Assembly: GCF_003814705.1 (NCBI RefSeq)
Contig: NZ_RKRA01000001.1
Coordinates: forward strand, 3,788,776 to 3,852,775
DNA: 64,000 bases
Source of the DNA: Georgenia muralis
GTDB taxonomy: Bacteria; Actinomycetota; Actinomycetes; Actinomycetales; Actinomycetaceae
Reading direction: 5' to 3'
Under the pieces are notes generated by a model. The model searched no databases, was not told the DNA's origin, and saw only the letters and a list, made by a program, of their open reading frames with translations. Positions 1 through 8,404 of this stretch are shown piece after piece. How positions within the stretch are numbered: position 1 is the stretch's first letter; each line of letters opens with the position of its first letter. The position numbers and the translations under genes were made by a program.

Positions 1-95
1 CTCGCGAACAGGCCGAGCGCGAGCGCCGCCGGCGTCCGGACGAGGTGCCACGCGGCCGGGTGCCCGGCTTCGACGGCCCGGCCCCTGATCGTCAT
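1..95 (-). CDS. N-terminal fragment of an unknown protein, runs off the window
   Basis: An open frame starts with ATG at 93-95 and continues leftward past the first base, giving about 31 visible residues. A GAGGAGG Shine-Dalgarno site lies just upstream (near 102-113 on the minus strand). The fragment begins with a short polar stretch and then turns hydrophobic (APAALALGLFA-like), as in a membrane or secreted protein. It lies downstream of the response regulator on the same strand, 98 bp away. No family can be assigned from so little sequence. Confidence 0.45.
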   Translation of the reverse strand, partial: MTIRGRAVEAGHPAAWHLVRTPAALALGLFA

Positions 96-193
96 CCGGG
101 GCCTCCTCGGCACGTCGGACCGGCACCTCCCGGTGGGCCGAAGCTAGACCACGCCGGGGCTCCCGGCCAGACCACGGCCCGGCCGGACGGCGG

Positions 194-841
194 CTACCCC
201 TCGAGCAGGCCGAGGTCCAGCGCGCGCAGCACGGCCCGGGTGCGGTCCCGTACCCCGAGCTTGACGAACACCGCGGACAGGTGGTTCTTCACGGTCCCGG
301 CAGCGAGGTGGAGCGCCCCGGCGATCTCGGCGTTGGAGTAGCCCGCCGCGGCCAGGCGCAGCACGTCGAGCTCGCGCGGGGTGAGCGGTTCCGGGCGCTC
401 GAAACCCTCCACCGCGGCCGGCCGGGCGGAGACCGCGCGGAAGAGTCGGTCGGTCAGGCCGGGCTGGAGGAGCGTCCCGCCGCCGGCGAGCACCCCGATG
501 GCACCCACGAGCTGGTCGAGCGTGACGTCCTTGAGCAGGTAGCCGCGCGCCCCGGCGCGCAGGGCCCGCAGGACGAGCTCGTCGTCGTCGAAGGTCGTCA
601 GCACGAGCACCGGCACCTCGGACCCGCGCGCGGCCAGCTCCTCGAGCGTCGTGATCCCGTCGCGCCGCGGCATGCGCAGGTCCAGCAGGAGGACCTCGAC
701 GTCGCCGCGCCCGACCAGTGCGAGCGCGTCGTCGCCGTCCTGCCCCTGCCCCACCACCTCGATCTCGTCGCTCAGCGCGAGGAGGCTGAGGATCCCCTGC
801 CGGACGAGGGTCTGGTCGTCGACGACGGCGACGCGCGTCAT
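194..841 (-). CDS. NarL/LuxR-family response regulator
   Basis: 215 aa with normal two-domain architecture. The N-terminal receiver domain (about 1-120) has the acidic pair D8/D9, phospho-acceptor D54 in LLLDLRMP, and a switch Thr/Lys region (VLTTF, LLKDVT). The C-terminal LuxR-type HTH (about 150-212) carries LTPRELDVLRLAAAGYSNAEIA. ATG at 839-841 follows a GGAGG at 4 bp spacing and is chosen although the frame stays open upstream into the kinase remnant. Regulators of this type usually control a neighbouring ABC exporter in answer to an envelope or antibiotic signal. Here the partner kinase is broken, so the regulator is probably an orphan or is driven by another kinase. Confidence 0.93.
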   Translation of the reverse strand: MTRVAVVDDQTLVRQGILSLLALSDEIEVVGQGQDGDDALALVGRGDVEVLLLDLRMPRRDGITTLEELAARGSEVPVLVLTTFDDDELVLRALRAGARGYLLKDVTLDQLVGAIGVLAGGGTLLQPGLTDRLFRAVSARPAAVEGFERPEPLTPRELDVLRLAAAGYSNAEIAGALHLAAGTVKNHLSAVFVKLGVRDRTRAVLRALDLGLLEG

Positions 842-1942
842 GGGGCCTCCGCGAGGGGCTCGGCTCGTGAGCCCCGCCCCCCTGCGTCCGCGACAGCCGA
901 GCCCGCACCACCTGCCGCTCCAGGACCTGGCGTCGCGACACCAGCCGCGGCGTGGTCCGCTGCCGCCGGCAGCCGGATCGTCACCGTGAAGCCCTGGCCC
1001 GGCGCCGTCGTCGTGCGCCCGGACCACGAGGCCGTCGACGTCGGAGACCACCGAGATCTCCAGCCGGCTCGCCGCCGCGTGCCGGACCGTGTTCGTCACG
1101 ACCTCCTGCACCGCGCGGACGACGGCGATGGTGCGCTCCTCGTCCAGCGGTGACCGGTCGTCGTCGAGAGGGGCCCGGACGTCGTCGACGTCCAGCACGA
1201 GGGTCAGTCACGGCAGCCGGCCGACGACGGCGCGCAGGGTGGGCACGAGGCCGGCCGGCGCGTCACGGAGCTCGCCGACCGTGGCGCGGACGTCGGTGAG
1301 CAGGCCCTTGGCGATGTCCCTGGCGCGCGAGACGTGGGTCAGGGCCTCGCCGGTCGCCTGGTGGCCGGCCACCTCCAGCTCGAGGGCGAGCGCGGTGAGC
1401 TGGTGGCCGAGGACGTCGTGGAGGTCGCGGGCGATGCGCAGCCGCTCGTCGGTTCGGCTGGACGTCGCCAGCAGGGTGGTCGCCGCCCGCAGGTCGGCGT
1501 GGGTGGCGGCGAGCTCGGCCCGCGCGGCCGCCTCGCGGCGGGTGCCGACGACCACGAGCGCGGTGAAGACCTGGAACGCGAGGTAGGCGGTGGTGCTCAG
1601 CACCATCGTCGTCGTGTCCCACCCGGTGAGCGCCCCGCCCACGGCCACCGCGACCGTCTGGACGACGATGACCGCGGCGACGGCACCCACCGGCATCACG
1701 AAGGCGATCGTCGCCGTCGTGACGACGAAGAGCAGTGACGTGAAGCCGAGATCCGGTGCGAGGAGCCACACCGCCATCCCGGCGACGACGAGGGTCCCCA
1801 TCGTCGCCCGCGGGTCCCACCCCCGCGCCGCCCGCACATCGAGGCTCTCGACGGCGAAGGCGGCGACGTAGACCAGGTAGGCCGCCCACCACAGCGCGAC
1901 GACCGCGGCGTCGTCGCTCAGGCGCACCCCCGAGACGAGCAC
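842..1942 (-). pseudogene. Histidine kinase remnant (NarL-type, HisKA_3) with in-frame stop and damaged ends
   Basis: The 5' part encodes about four TM segments and the dimerisation/phospho-acceptor motif RIARDLHDVLGHQL. The frame is then cut by TGA at 1208-1210 just after GRLP. Beyond the stop, the same frame resumes with an intact-looking HATPase N box (QEVVTNTVRHA) and a DDGAGPG G1 box. The last about 30 codons turn into Arg/Trp/Cys-rich sequence unlike the usual GLRGMRER ending, which suggests a further frameshift, and the frame then runs without a stop into the response regulator. The 5' end begins at a GTG right beside the permease remnant and seems to lack the first TM segment. A single premature stop could be a sequencing error, but three lesions together argue for a pseudogene. 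Confidence 0.8.
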
Positions 1943-1951
1943 CGCTAGGCG

Positions 1952-2554
1952 ATGTTCGGGCTGACCAACGCCTCGGCCGTCCTGCCGGGCGGGACGTCGG
2001 TCGGGCTGGCGATGCTCGTCTCGATGAGCGCGTACGGCGTGGTGTCACTGGCGATCTTCACCTTCGGCGAGGACGTCGCGAAGGAGCGCGGCCGCGGCTG
2101 GACGAGGACACTGCGCGCGACGCCGTTCCCGACGAGCGTCCATCTGGCGGCCAAGGTCGCCGACGCGCTCGTGCTCGCCGTCGTCATCGTGGCCGCGATG
2201 AGCGTCCTCGCCGCCACCGCGGCCGGGGTGTCCATGCCGGCGACGAGGTGGCTGGCGCTCGGCGCGACGATGGCGAACCTCGTGTTCCTGCCGCTGTCGT
2301 TCGCCTCGGGCTTCTTCGTCCCGCTGAGCGACCTCCCCGAGGTGCTGCGTGACGTCGCCGCGTTCCTTCCGACGTTCCACTTCGGCCGGCTCGCCTACGG
2401 GGTGGCCATGCCGGCAGCCGACGTCGAGGCCTGGACCGCGGCCGCCGGCCGGCCGGTGTGGGTCCACCTCGCCTGGGTGCTCGGTTCGGCGGTCGCGCTC
2501 GGGGCCCTGGCTCTGTGGGCGGCGCGCCGGGAGAGCGTCACGCGCCGGGGCTGA
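1952..2554 (+). pseudogene. 5'-truncated ABC-2 type permease
   Basis: 200 codons with the typical C-terminal two thirds of an ABC-2 exporter permease: VAKERGRGWTRTLRATPFP (the family's AxERERGxLxRLRATP motif), then TM segments, FLPLSFASGFFVPLSDLP, and a final TM before RRESVTRRG. Family members are usually 240-270 aa, and the leader plus first TM segment (about 50 aa) are missing. A TAG lies two codons upstream of the ATG and no Shine-Dalgarno site is visible. No ATPase gene is adjacent. It faces away from the kinase remnant, whereas the usual order is ATPase-permease-kinase-regulator on one strand, so an inversion or deletion junction lies at about 1943-1951. Confidence 0.75.
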
Positions 2555-2567
2555 CCGTGGGCAGGCA

Positions 2568-2999
2568 TCACCGGCCCGGCGCGCCGGACGACCCGGGCAC
2601 GTGGTCTCGCACCAGCTCGGCTCCGGCGTCGGTCGCGACGGCGAACCACTGCGTCCGCTCGTCCGTCCCGTGGCTCGTGGCCCAGGTGGTGAACGCCGGA
2701 CCGGTCGGGTCGTAGTTGCGGGTGCTGCGGATGGCGAACCACTCCTTCAGCTGGGAGTCGCCGATCTGCTCGATGAGGCCGGCCAGCGTGAGCACCCGAA
2801 CCGTGGGGGGTCGCAGGGGCGCCTTCTTCCCCCGGACGGGGACCGGTCCGCCGCCGAGCTCGAGGACGAGGCGAGCGAGGCCGTACGCCTGCTCGAAGGT
2901 GAGGTCTCGCCGCGCACGGAAGATCCCGTGCGCGGCGACGAACGCCGGTGCCCCACCGACCCGCCGCACGTCGGCGTCGGGGTCCCCCGGACCGATCAT
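2568..2999 (-). CDS. Conserved-looking hypothetical protein
   Basis: 143 aa from ATG 2997-2999, preceded by AGGTGG at 6 bp. The frame stays open much further upstream, with ATGs near 3140, but that part is Arg/Pro-rich and lacks a clear ribosome site. The protein is mixed alpha/beta and soluble, with no signal peptide or TM segment. Recognisable patches are FEQAYGLARLVLELGG and LTLAGLIEQIGDSQLKEWF, followed by a Trp/Thr-rich end. It converges on the permease remnant and is divergent from the lipoprotein gene at 3223. No family recognised. Confidence 0.6.
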   Translation of the reverse strand: MIGPGDPDADVRRVGGAPAFVAAHGIFRARRDLTFEQAYGLARLVLELGGGPVPVRGKKAPLRPPTVRVLTLAGLIEQIGDSQLKEWFAIRSTRNYDPTGPAFTTWATSHGTDERTQWFAVATDAGAELVRDHVPGSSGAPGR

Positions 3000-3222
3000 C
3001 GCCGTCCACCTCTCGTCCCACCGGGCGCGCTCCTCTGGTCCGAGGCCCCGCGCCGGCGGCGGGCGGCCTCGCCTCGTTCTCGCACGGCCCCCGCCGTTCG
3101 GGCGAAGGTAGCGGCCGGCGGTGACATGCCTGGGCACGAGCATCCCTGTAGCGCGTTCTAGGGACAGCGCGAACGGTTCCGGAGTAGCGTCCGCACCGGG
3201 GGCAGCGCAGAGGGGCATCGCC

Positions 3223-5097
3223 ATGGGCGTTCGCAGCACCACTGTCGGGCGGATCGGCTCCGCCGTGCTCGTCGCGGCGCTCCTCGCGTCGTGCACGCAG
3301 GGCGCGACCGGAGGGACCGAGCCGTCGCCGTCGGCCACCGGTCCGGCGTCGCTCGCGTGCCCGCCGCCGGACGCCACGCTCTCGGTCCGTGCCCAGCGGC
3401 TCTGGGACGCCGCTCTCACGCTCGCGGACGCCGACCGTACGGACGAGGCCGTCGAGGTCGCCGTCGAGGCCCTCTCAGCCGGCGGTGGCCGCCTGCCCGC
3501 CGAGAGGTGCGAGGACGCGGCTGAGCTCCTTCACCCCGCATCGAGGGGCACGCCACTGGCCGACTTCAAGAAGGTCGTCGAGGACTGGCTCGAGCTGTGG
3601 TGGGCCTGGGCCGCCGTCATCGCCGCCGTCACCTTCGCCATCATCGGGGTGCTCGTCCGACAACCATGGTGGCGTCGCCGACGCAAGCGGCCGGCACTGC
3701 GGATCGGGAGCCTCGACGTCGACACGGCCGCCACCGGGCAGGATCTCGGCGACCGGCTCGCGAGCACGATCCGCTCGCACCTGGCCGGCGCCGACAAGCC
3801 AAACCGGCTCCCCTCCCTCCGGCTCGCCGAGCCCACCGACGCCGAGATCGAACGCCTCCCCATGGATCCGGTGCCCGAGCAGGTGAGCTGGCTGGTCAGC
3901 GCGGGGCGCTGGCTGCGCGGGCGCAACACCTTGCACATGCACGTACTCCTGGGCGAGCCCGACCCGCGCACCCGCACCGTCAGCTGCACGGTCCGGCTCG
4001 ACGAGCCCACCGGTCGACCGGTCCGTCGCCGGGGCGGCGTCGTCCCCGACGGCGTCCGCGAGGACCTCATCGAGGTCCCCTACACCGGGCCCGGGCCGAC
4101 GACCGACGACTACACGTCGCTCGCGGGATTCGCTGCCGTCTGGCTGGCCACGGAGGTCGCTGACATCAGGGGCACCCGGGGACCCTTCGCCGACCGGACC
4201 GGCACGTGGTTCTGGCACGCCCACCGCCACTTCCTCCTCGGCATCCGAGCGACCAGGCACGAGGACCTCGGTCACGCCCGGTTCCAGTACCTCCGCGCGT
4301 TGGAGGCCCACCGCACCGCCGCGGAGCACGACGACGGCGTGCTCGGCCGGTTCTTCGAGGCCGAGCTGAACTCCGCCGTGGTGCTGGGCATGACGAAGAA
4401 CCACGCGCTCTGGCCGACCGGAGTCCGCGAGCTCGAGGCACTCGCCGGGGCGTTGGCGCACGAGCGCGAACAGCTGTCGGGGTCCGCGGACGACCACCTG
4501 AGGACCCGCCTCGACGGCCTCCGGCTCCGGGCCGAGCTCAACCTCGTCATCCTCCGGCTCAACATGCTCACGAGAACGTGGCTCGTCGACGGCGTGGGCC
4601 GTGACGACGCAGCGCTCCGCGACCTCGAGGGGTCGCTGGCGACGCTTCGTGCCACCACCGAGCAGAGCCGCGCGGAGGACCACCTCCGGCGCCGGGTCAC
4701 CCTGTACGCGAAGGCGCTCGAGCTCGGGATCGCCGAGGTCGCGAGCGGGTGGGGCCGCACACGCGGCTGCGGCTCGGACGCCGGCCTCACACGCGCGACC
4801 GCCGACCTCCTCGACCGGCTCGACGCGCTGCCGACGATGATGCGACCTCACGTCGTCTACAGCCTCGCCTGCGTGTGGGCACGGCGGTACGCCCGCCGGG
4901 GCCTGAGCGGCGCCCGACGCGCGGCAGCACGGGACCGGGCTGTCGAGCTGCTGGGTCAGGCGGTGACCGCCAACCCGGACCTGCGGAGGTGGGCGCCGGA
5001 GGAGCCTGCCTTCTTCCGGCTGACCGGCCACGAGCCCTTCCAGAAGGTGATCGCCAAGCCGAGGGAGAAGCAGGCCGAGGTCGCGGAGCCCGCCTGA
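3223..5097 (+). CDS. Lipoprotein-like membrane protein with large cytoplasmic helical domain
   Basis: 624 aa from ATG 3223. Residues 1-27 form a lipoprotein-type signal with lipobox LLASC. The next about 95 residues are extracytoplasmic. One strong TM segment lies at about 122-146 (rich in W and A, followed by WWRRRRKR as a positive-inside anchor). Residues 150-620 form a soluble part with a mixed alpha/beta section (to about 330), then long amphipathic helices rich in A, L, E and R that resemble TPR-like repeats but without a clear repeat consensus. The orientation implies a cytoplasmic C-terminal domain. An upstream in-frame ATG cluster at 3121 would destroy the signal sequence, so the start at 3223 is preferred. 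Function unknown; a scaffold or sensor role is only a guess. Confidence 0.75.
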   Translation: MGVRSTTVGRIGSAVLVAALLASCTQGATGGTEPSPSATGPASLACPPPDATLSVRAQRLWDAALTLADADRTDEAVEVAVEALSAGGGRLPAERCEDAAELLHPASRGTPLADFKKVVEDWLELWWAWAAVIAAVTFAIIGVLVRQPWWRRRRKRPALRIGSLDVDTAATGQDLGDRLASTIRSHLAGADKPNRLPSLRLAEPTDAEIERLPMDPVPEQVSWLVSAGRWLRGRNTLHMHVLLGEPDPRTRTVSCTVRLDEPTGRPVRRRGGVVPDGVREDLIEVPYTGPGPTTDDYTSLAGFAAVWLATEVADIRGTRGPFADRTGTWFWHAHRHFLLGIRATRHEDLGHARFQYLRALEAHRTAAEHDDGVLGRFFEAELNSAVVLGMTKNHALWPTGVRELEALAGALAHEREQLSGSADDHLRTRLDGLRLRAELNLVILRLNMLTRTWLVDGVGRDDAALRDLEGSLATLRATTEQSRAEDHLRRRVTLYAKALELGIAEVASGWGRTRGCGSDAGLTRATADLLDRLDALPTMMRPHVVYSLACVWARRYARRGLSGARRAAARDRAVELLGQAVTANPDLRRWAPEEPAFFRLTGHEPFQKVIAKPREKQAEVAEPA

Positions 5098-5256
5098 CTT
5101 TCGGACGCTCGACCCGGTCCACCACCATCTGACCACCATGAGATGCAGGACCCTCTGCTCTGTTCCCGCCGTCGGGCTCGGCGTACCGTCGATGACGTTC
5201 CACGGCGGCTCCCGGCCGCGGGTCCGGGCCGACGTCGCACGGCCGAGGAGGACGAG

Positions 5257-6513
5257 ATGAACGGGACGGCTCGAGCGGCTGCCCTGGTGGCCACCGCCAC
5301 GATGGCGCTGGCGGCGGCGCTCCCGGCGGTGGCGAGCGGAGCACCCGCCGGGAGGGTAGCGGCGGCGGCTGCACCGACCGGCTCGTCGTCAGCGGCTGCC
5401 GCGCCGACGATCGAGAACTTCCGGTTCTACGAGTCATCCGTTTTCGTCAGCGAGTCCGCCGAAGGGTGGGAAGGCAGCGTGAGCGTCCGCAGCGTCGTCG
5501 GCGGCGGGGATTCGGTGTTCGTGTCACTGACCCGGGCGGGCGAGTCGGTCGTCTGCCCGGACGGCTCCGAGGACCTCGTCAACTTCGACCTGACCTCGGC
5601 CGAGGACGCGACGGAGCCCGGACCCGTCACCGTCGACATCGACCGCCGGCTCCGCACCGCGCACGCTGACGCCGTCGTCGACCTCACCCTGGCCGAGAAC
5701 CCGGGGTGCGGTGGCGAGGACCTGGTCACCGAGCTTCCCGCCCGGCACATCACGCTCGACGTCACCGGGACCACCGAACGCTTCCGGAGCAGTGTGTCCG
5801 GCTCGGTCACCTCGGCCGGGGACGTCGACCGTCTCCGGGACTACGACCTCGCCCGCGACGGCACCGGCACGGTGACGATCGACGGGCTCCTCGCCGCCAC
5901 GAGCAGCGACCAGTCGTTCCTCACCTACTCGGCGGAGCACTTCTTCCGACATGGCGCGATGCCGGCGAGTCCGGAGAACGCCGCGCCGGACGGTGGACTG
6001 GGCGCCTTCGCGGCAACCTCCCGCACCTACGACCCGCCCGACGGGCTCGGTCTGCTCTTCGAGGACGCCTTCGTCGGCGCGACGGTCGGGCCCACCCCGA
6101 ACAGGGACATGAGACTGACCGCCTCCGCCATCCAGGTGCGAGCAGTCCGGTGTGAGGACGGCGCACCCGGGTTCGTGTTCAGCGAGCTCGTCGGGTCTGC
6201 GGCCGCGGAGGTCGCGATCGAGGCGAGGTTGGCCGCGGCGGTCGCGGCAACGACGGTGCCGATGGAGGTGCTGGTCCTCGACGACTGCACGGGCGGGTCG
6301 ACGGTCGAGACGGTCGAGCTCCCGGTGGCGATCGACCTCACCGCCACCGGGCCCTCGGTCCGCGTGGGGAGCGCCTACGCCCAGGTCACCCCGGGCTCCG
6401 GCGTCGAGCGGATCCAGGGCTGGTACGTGACCCGCGAGGCGGCGGGCACGGTGCTCCTCGGTGAGCTGGCCGGTCCGGCCGACCTCGCCTTCATCTCCCG
6501 CGCGAGCCGCTGA
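5257..6513 (+). CDS. Secreted protein of unknown function
   Basis: 418 aa from ATG 5257 behind a GAGGAGGAC Shine-Dalgarno site. An N-terminal Sec signal peptide (about 1-32, ending ALPAVASGAPA) is followed by a low-complexity Ala/Ser/Gly linker. The mature part is beta-rich with alternating polar and hydrophobic residues, many Thr/Val/Ser, and four to six Cys that could form disulfides (such as SVVCPDGSED, NPGCGGED, VRCEDG, DDCTGG). Two similar-looking halves, each with a V-x-L-D-x-x-C pattern, hint at duplicated beta-sandwich domains. No catalytic motif is visible. It follows the lipoprotein gene by 159 bp on the same strand. Confidence 0.8.
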   Translation: MNGTARAAALVATATMALAAALPAVASGAPAGRVAAAAAPTGSSSAAAAPTIENFRFYESSVFVSESAEGWEGSVSVRSVVGGGDSVFVSLTRAGESVVCPDGSEDLVNFDLTSAEDATEPGPVTVDIDRRLRTAHADAVVDLTLAENPGCGGEDLVTELPARHITLDVTGTTERFRSSVSGSVTSAGDVDRLRDYDLARDGTGTVTIDGLLAATSSDQSFLTYSAEHFFRHGAMPASPENAAPDGGLGAFAATSRTYDPPDGLGLLFEDAFVGATVGPTPNRDMRLTASAIQVRAVRCEDGAPGFVFSELVGSAAAEVAIEARLAAAVAATTVPMEVLVLDDCTGGSTVETVELPVAIDLTATGPSVRVGSAYAQVTPGSGVERIQGWYVTREAAGTVLLGELAGPADLAFISRASR

Positions 6514-6517
6514 CGTC

Positions 6518-6535
6518 GCCGGCGGGCACGCCGGC
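6518..6535. terminator. Bidirectional hairpin terminator
   Basis: GCCGGCG (6518-6524), loop GGCA and CGCCGGC (6529-6535) form a perfect 7-bp stem between the stop of the secreted-protein gene (6513) and the stop of the convergent GPP34 gene (6556). There is no T-run, as is usual in this base composition. Confidence 0.55.
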
Positions 6536-6555
6536 CGGCGCCGGCCACGACCCGT

Positions 6556-7215
6556 CTACTGGCTGGTGGCGACGACGGTCGTGGCGGCGAGCGCGTCGTC
6601 GAGCGCCTTCCGCACCGCCGTCGCGGCGAAGCCGCCGTCCTCGGCGACGGCCCGCGCCCGGCGGCGCAGCTCGCGCCTGCTCACGTCGCTGCCCGGCAGG
6701 ACGGCGGGGACCTGCCCGACGGCGTCGAGGAGGGCGATGAGGGTCAGCTCGTGCGGGGTCGGCGTGCGGCCCACGACGAGGACGTCGCTGAGGCCGCGGC
6801 GCACGCCGTCCTCGTGGGTGGAGTCGACCGCCGGCCACGCGGTCCTCGGGAACAGCCCGAGCACCCTGTCCACCTCCAGCCGGAGGATCCCCCGTGCGGC
6901 GAGGTGCTCGAGGAGCCGCTGGTACAGACCCTTGCCGATACCGCCGAGCGCGTTCTTCGGCTTCTCGGGCTTGCGGCCGGCGAGCCGTTCGAGCGTGGCG
7001 TCGAGGAGGTCGTCCCCGGTGGGCGAGCCATCGGCGACGACGAGCCGTCCTGGGCGCAGCTCCTCGTCACGGCCCGTGACCCGGAGCCTGCCGAGCTCGG
7101 TCAGCTGGTGGACGACGGCACCGGAGAGGACGAGGTCCCGGCGCAGCTGGTCGACGATCGGCCTTCCCGTCTTGTCGTCGGTGAGCAGGAGCACCAGGTC
7201 CTCAGCCAGCAGCAC
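6556..7215 (-). CDS. GPP34 (GOLPH3-like) family phosphoprotein
   Basis: 219 aa, close to the family's usual length. The N-terminus LLAEDLVLLLTDDKTGRP is the diagnostic GPP34 start. It is followed by the charged central helices and the KPKNALGGIGKGLYQRL and LVVGRTPTPHELTLIALL segments. GTG at 7213-7215 is chosen because AGGGTGG precedes it. Eukaryotic GOLPH3 binds phosphatidylinositol-4-phosphate. In actinobacteria these proteins are common and mostly uncharacterised, and membrane association is inferred. It stands alone between an upstream SGNH esterase gene and a convergent secreted-protein gene. Confidence 0.9.
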   Translation of the reverse strand: MLLAEDLVLLLTDDKTGRPIVDQLRRDLVLSGAVVHQLTELGRLRVTGRDEELRPGRLVVADGSPTGDDLLDATLERLAGRKPEKPKNALGGIGKGLYQRLLEHLAARGILRLEVDRVLGLFPRTAWPAVDSTHEDGVRRGLSDVLVVGRTPTPHELTLIALLDAVGQVPAVLPGSDVSRRELRRRARAVAEDGGFAATAVRKALDDALAATTVVATSQ

Positions 7216-7319
7216 CGTGCCACCCTATCGATGCGACCGGCTCGGTGTGCTGGCACGCTCGGTGTCCTGCCCCGCTCGGTCGGGTGCCTCTCGCTCCTCG
7301 CGGCGTCCGGACCGCGGCG

Positions 7320-8234
7320 TCAGCGACCGAGCCGGCCGATGCTCACCTCGCTCATGAGCGCGGGACGGTAGCCCTCGAGATACCCGTCGACCGTCGGGTG
7401 GAGGTTGTTCGGGTCGCCGAGGTTCTGCACGTCGAGCGCGATCCACGGGTCGGCCGAACCGAGCCCGTGGCCGGCGAAGCGGTCGGTGACGTCGACGAAG
7501 GCCGCTCCCTGGGACTCCACCGCCGCCTCGAGCGCAGCGTTGAGCGCATCGGTGAGCGCGTTGATCTGCACGGCGCGCTCCGCCGTCATGAGAACCACAC
7601 CGTTCGGCAGGGTGAGGCCGGTCGGCTCGACGAGGTGGGGGTATCCCAGGACGACGATCCTGCCGTCGGTCACGCCGTCGATCGTCGTGATCGTCTGACC
7701 TGCGGACGCCGCCGCCCCGGCGACGCGGATCGGGGCACTGCCCAGCAGCACGTCGCACGACACGTCGGCGGTATCCGCGAACGCCGAGCACTGGAGGAGC
7801 GTCTCCACCCAGGCGACGTCGTTCCCGCCCAGGGTCAGGCTGACGAGCTCGGCCTCGGCGAGCCCAGCCCGGACGGCCGGCACGGTCTGCACGATCGTGC
7901 GCATGTCCTGCGTGGTCGCGCGCCCGCAGGCCGCGTCCACGACCAGCGTGACGCGCGGGTGGCGGTCGAGCTCGCTGACGTGGTCGGGTCCCGCACCCTG
8001 GAGGCAGGGAACGGCTACCTCGGGGTCGAGGGTCTGCAGGAAGGTCGGGGCCACTCCCCCGGTCCCGAACGCCGCCGAGTAGGAGTCGCCGAGGTTGACG
8101 TGGTCCACCTGCGGTGGGCCGGCCGACTCCAGAGGCTTCGCGGCGGTGGCCGAGGCACCTGCGAGTGCCAGCCCGACGGCGGCCGATCCGGCCGCGAGGA
8201 GCCTGGCGGTACGGCGGAGGAGCGTTCTGGGCAT
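7320..8234 (-). CDS. Secreted SGNH/GDSL-family esterase or lipase
   Basis: 304 aa with an N-terminal signal peptide (positive RRTAR, hydrophobic core, ATA cleavage near 31). Block I is VNLGDSYSA with nucleophile S51. Block III is LTLGGND (about 134-139). Block V is NLHPTVDGY with catalytic His279. Four Cys in the middle suit two disulfides, as in Streptomyces-type extracellular lipases. The oxyanion Gly/Asn of GGND are present, so it should be active on carboxylic esters, possibly lipids or acetylated polysaccharide. It is monocistronic by spacing. Confidence 0.9.
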   Translation of the reverse strand: MPRTLLRRTARLLAAGSAAVGLALAGASATAAKPLESAGPPQVDHVNLGDSYSAAFGTGGVAPTFLQTLDPEVAVPCLQGAGPDHVSELDRHPRVTLVVDAACGRATTQDMRTIVQTVPAVRAGLAEAELVSLTLGGNDVAWVETLLQCSAFADTADVSCDVLLGSAPIRVAGAAASAGQTITTIDGVTDGRIVVLGYPHLVEPTGLTLPNGVVLMTAERAVQINALTDALNAALEAAVESQGAAFVDVTDRFAGHGLGSADPWIALDVQNLGDPNNLHPTVDGYLEGYRPALMSEVSIGRLGR

Positions 8235-8404
8235 GGCGTGCCTTCCGGTCGGAGGCGGAACAACCAGCTGGCGTCCCTGCCGGTCGGGCTGGTGCGTGCA
8301 CCCGTTGGGGTCAACCTAGGGCCTGGGGACTTCGGTGAACAGGCCTGGGCTCGCGCCTCCGCGGCACGCGATCCCTCGCCCCCGGGACCCGGCCGATCCG
8401 CCTC

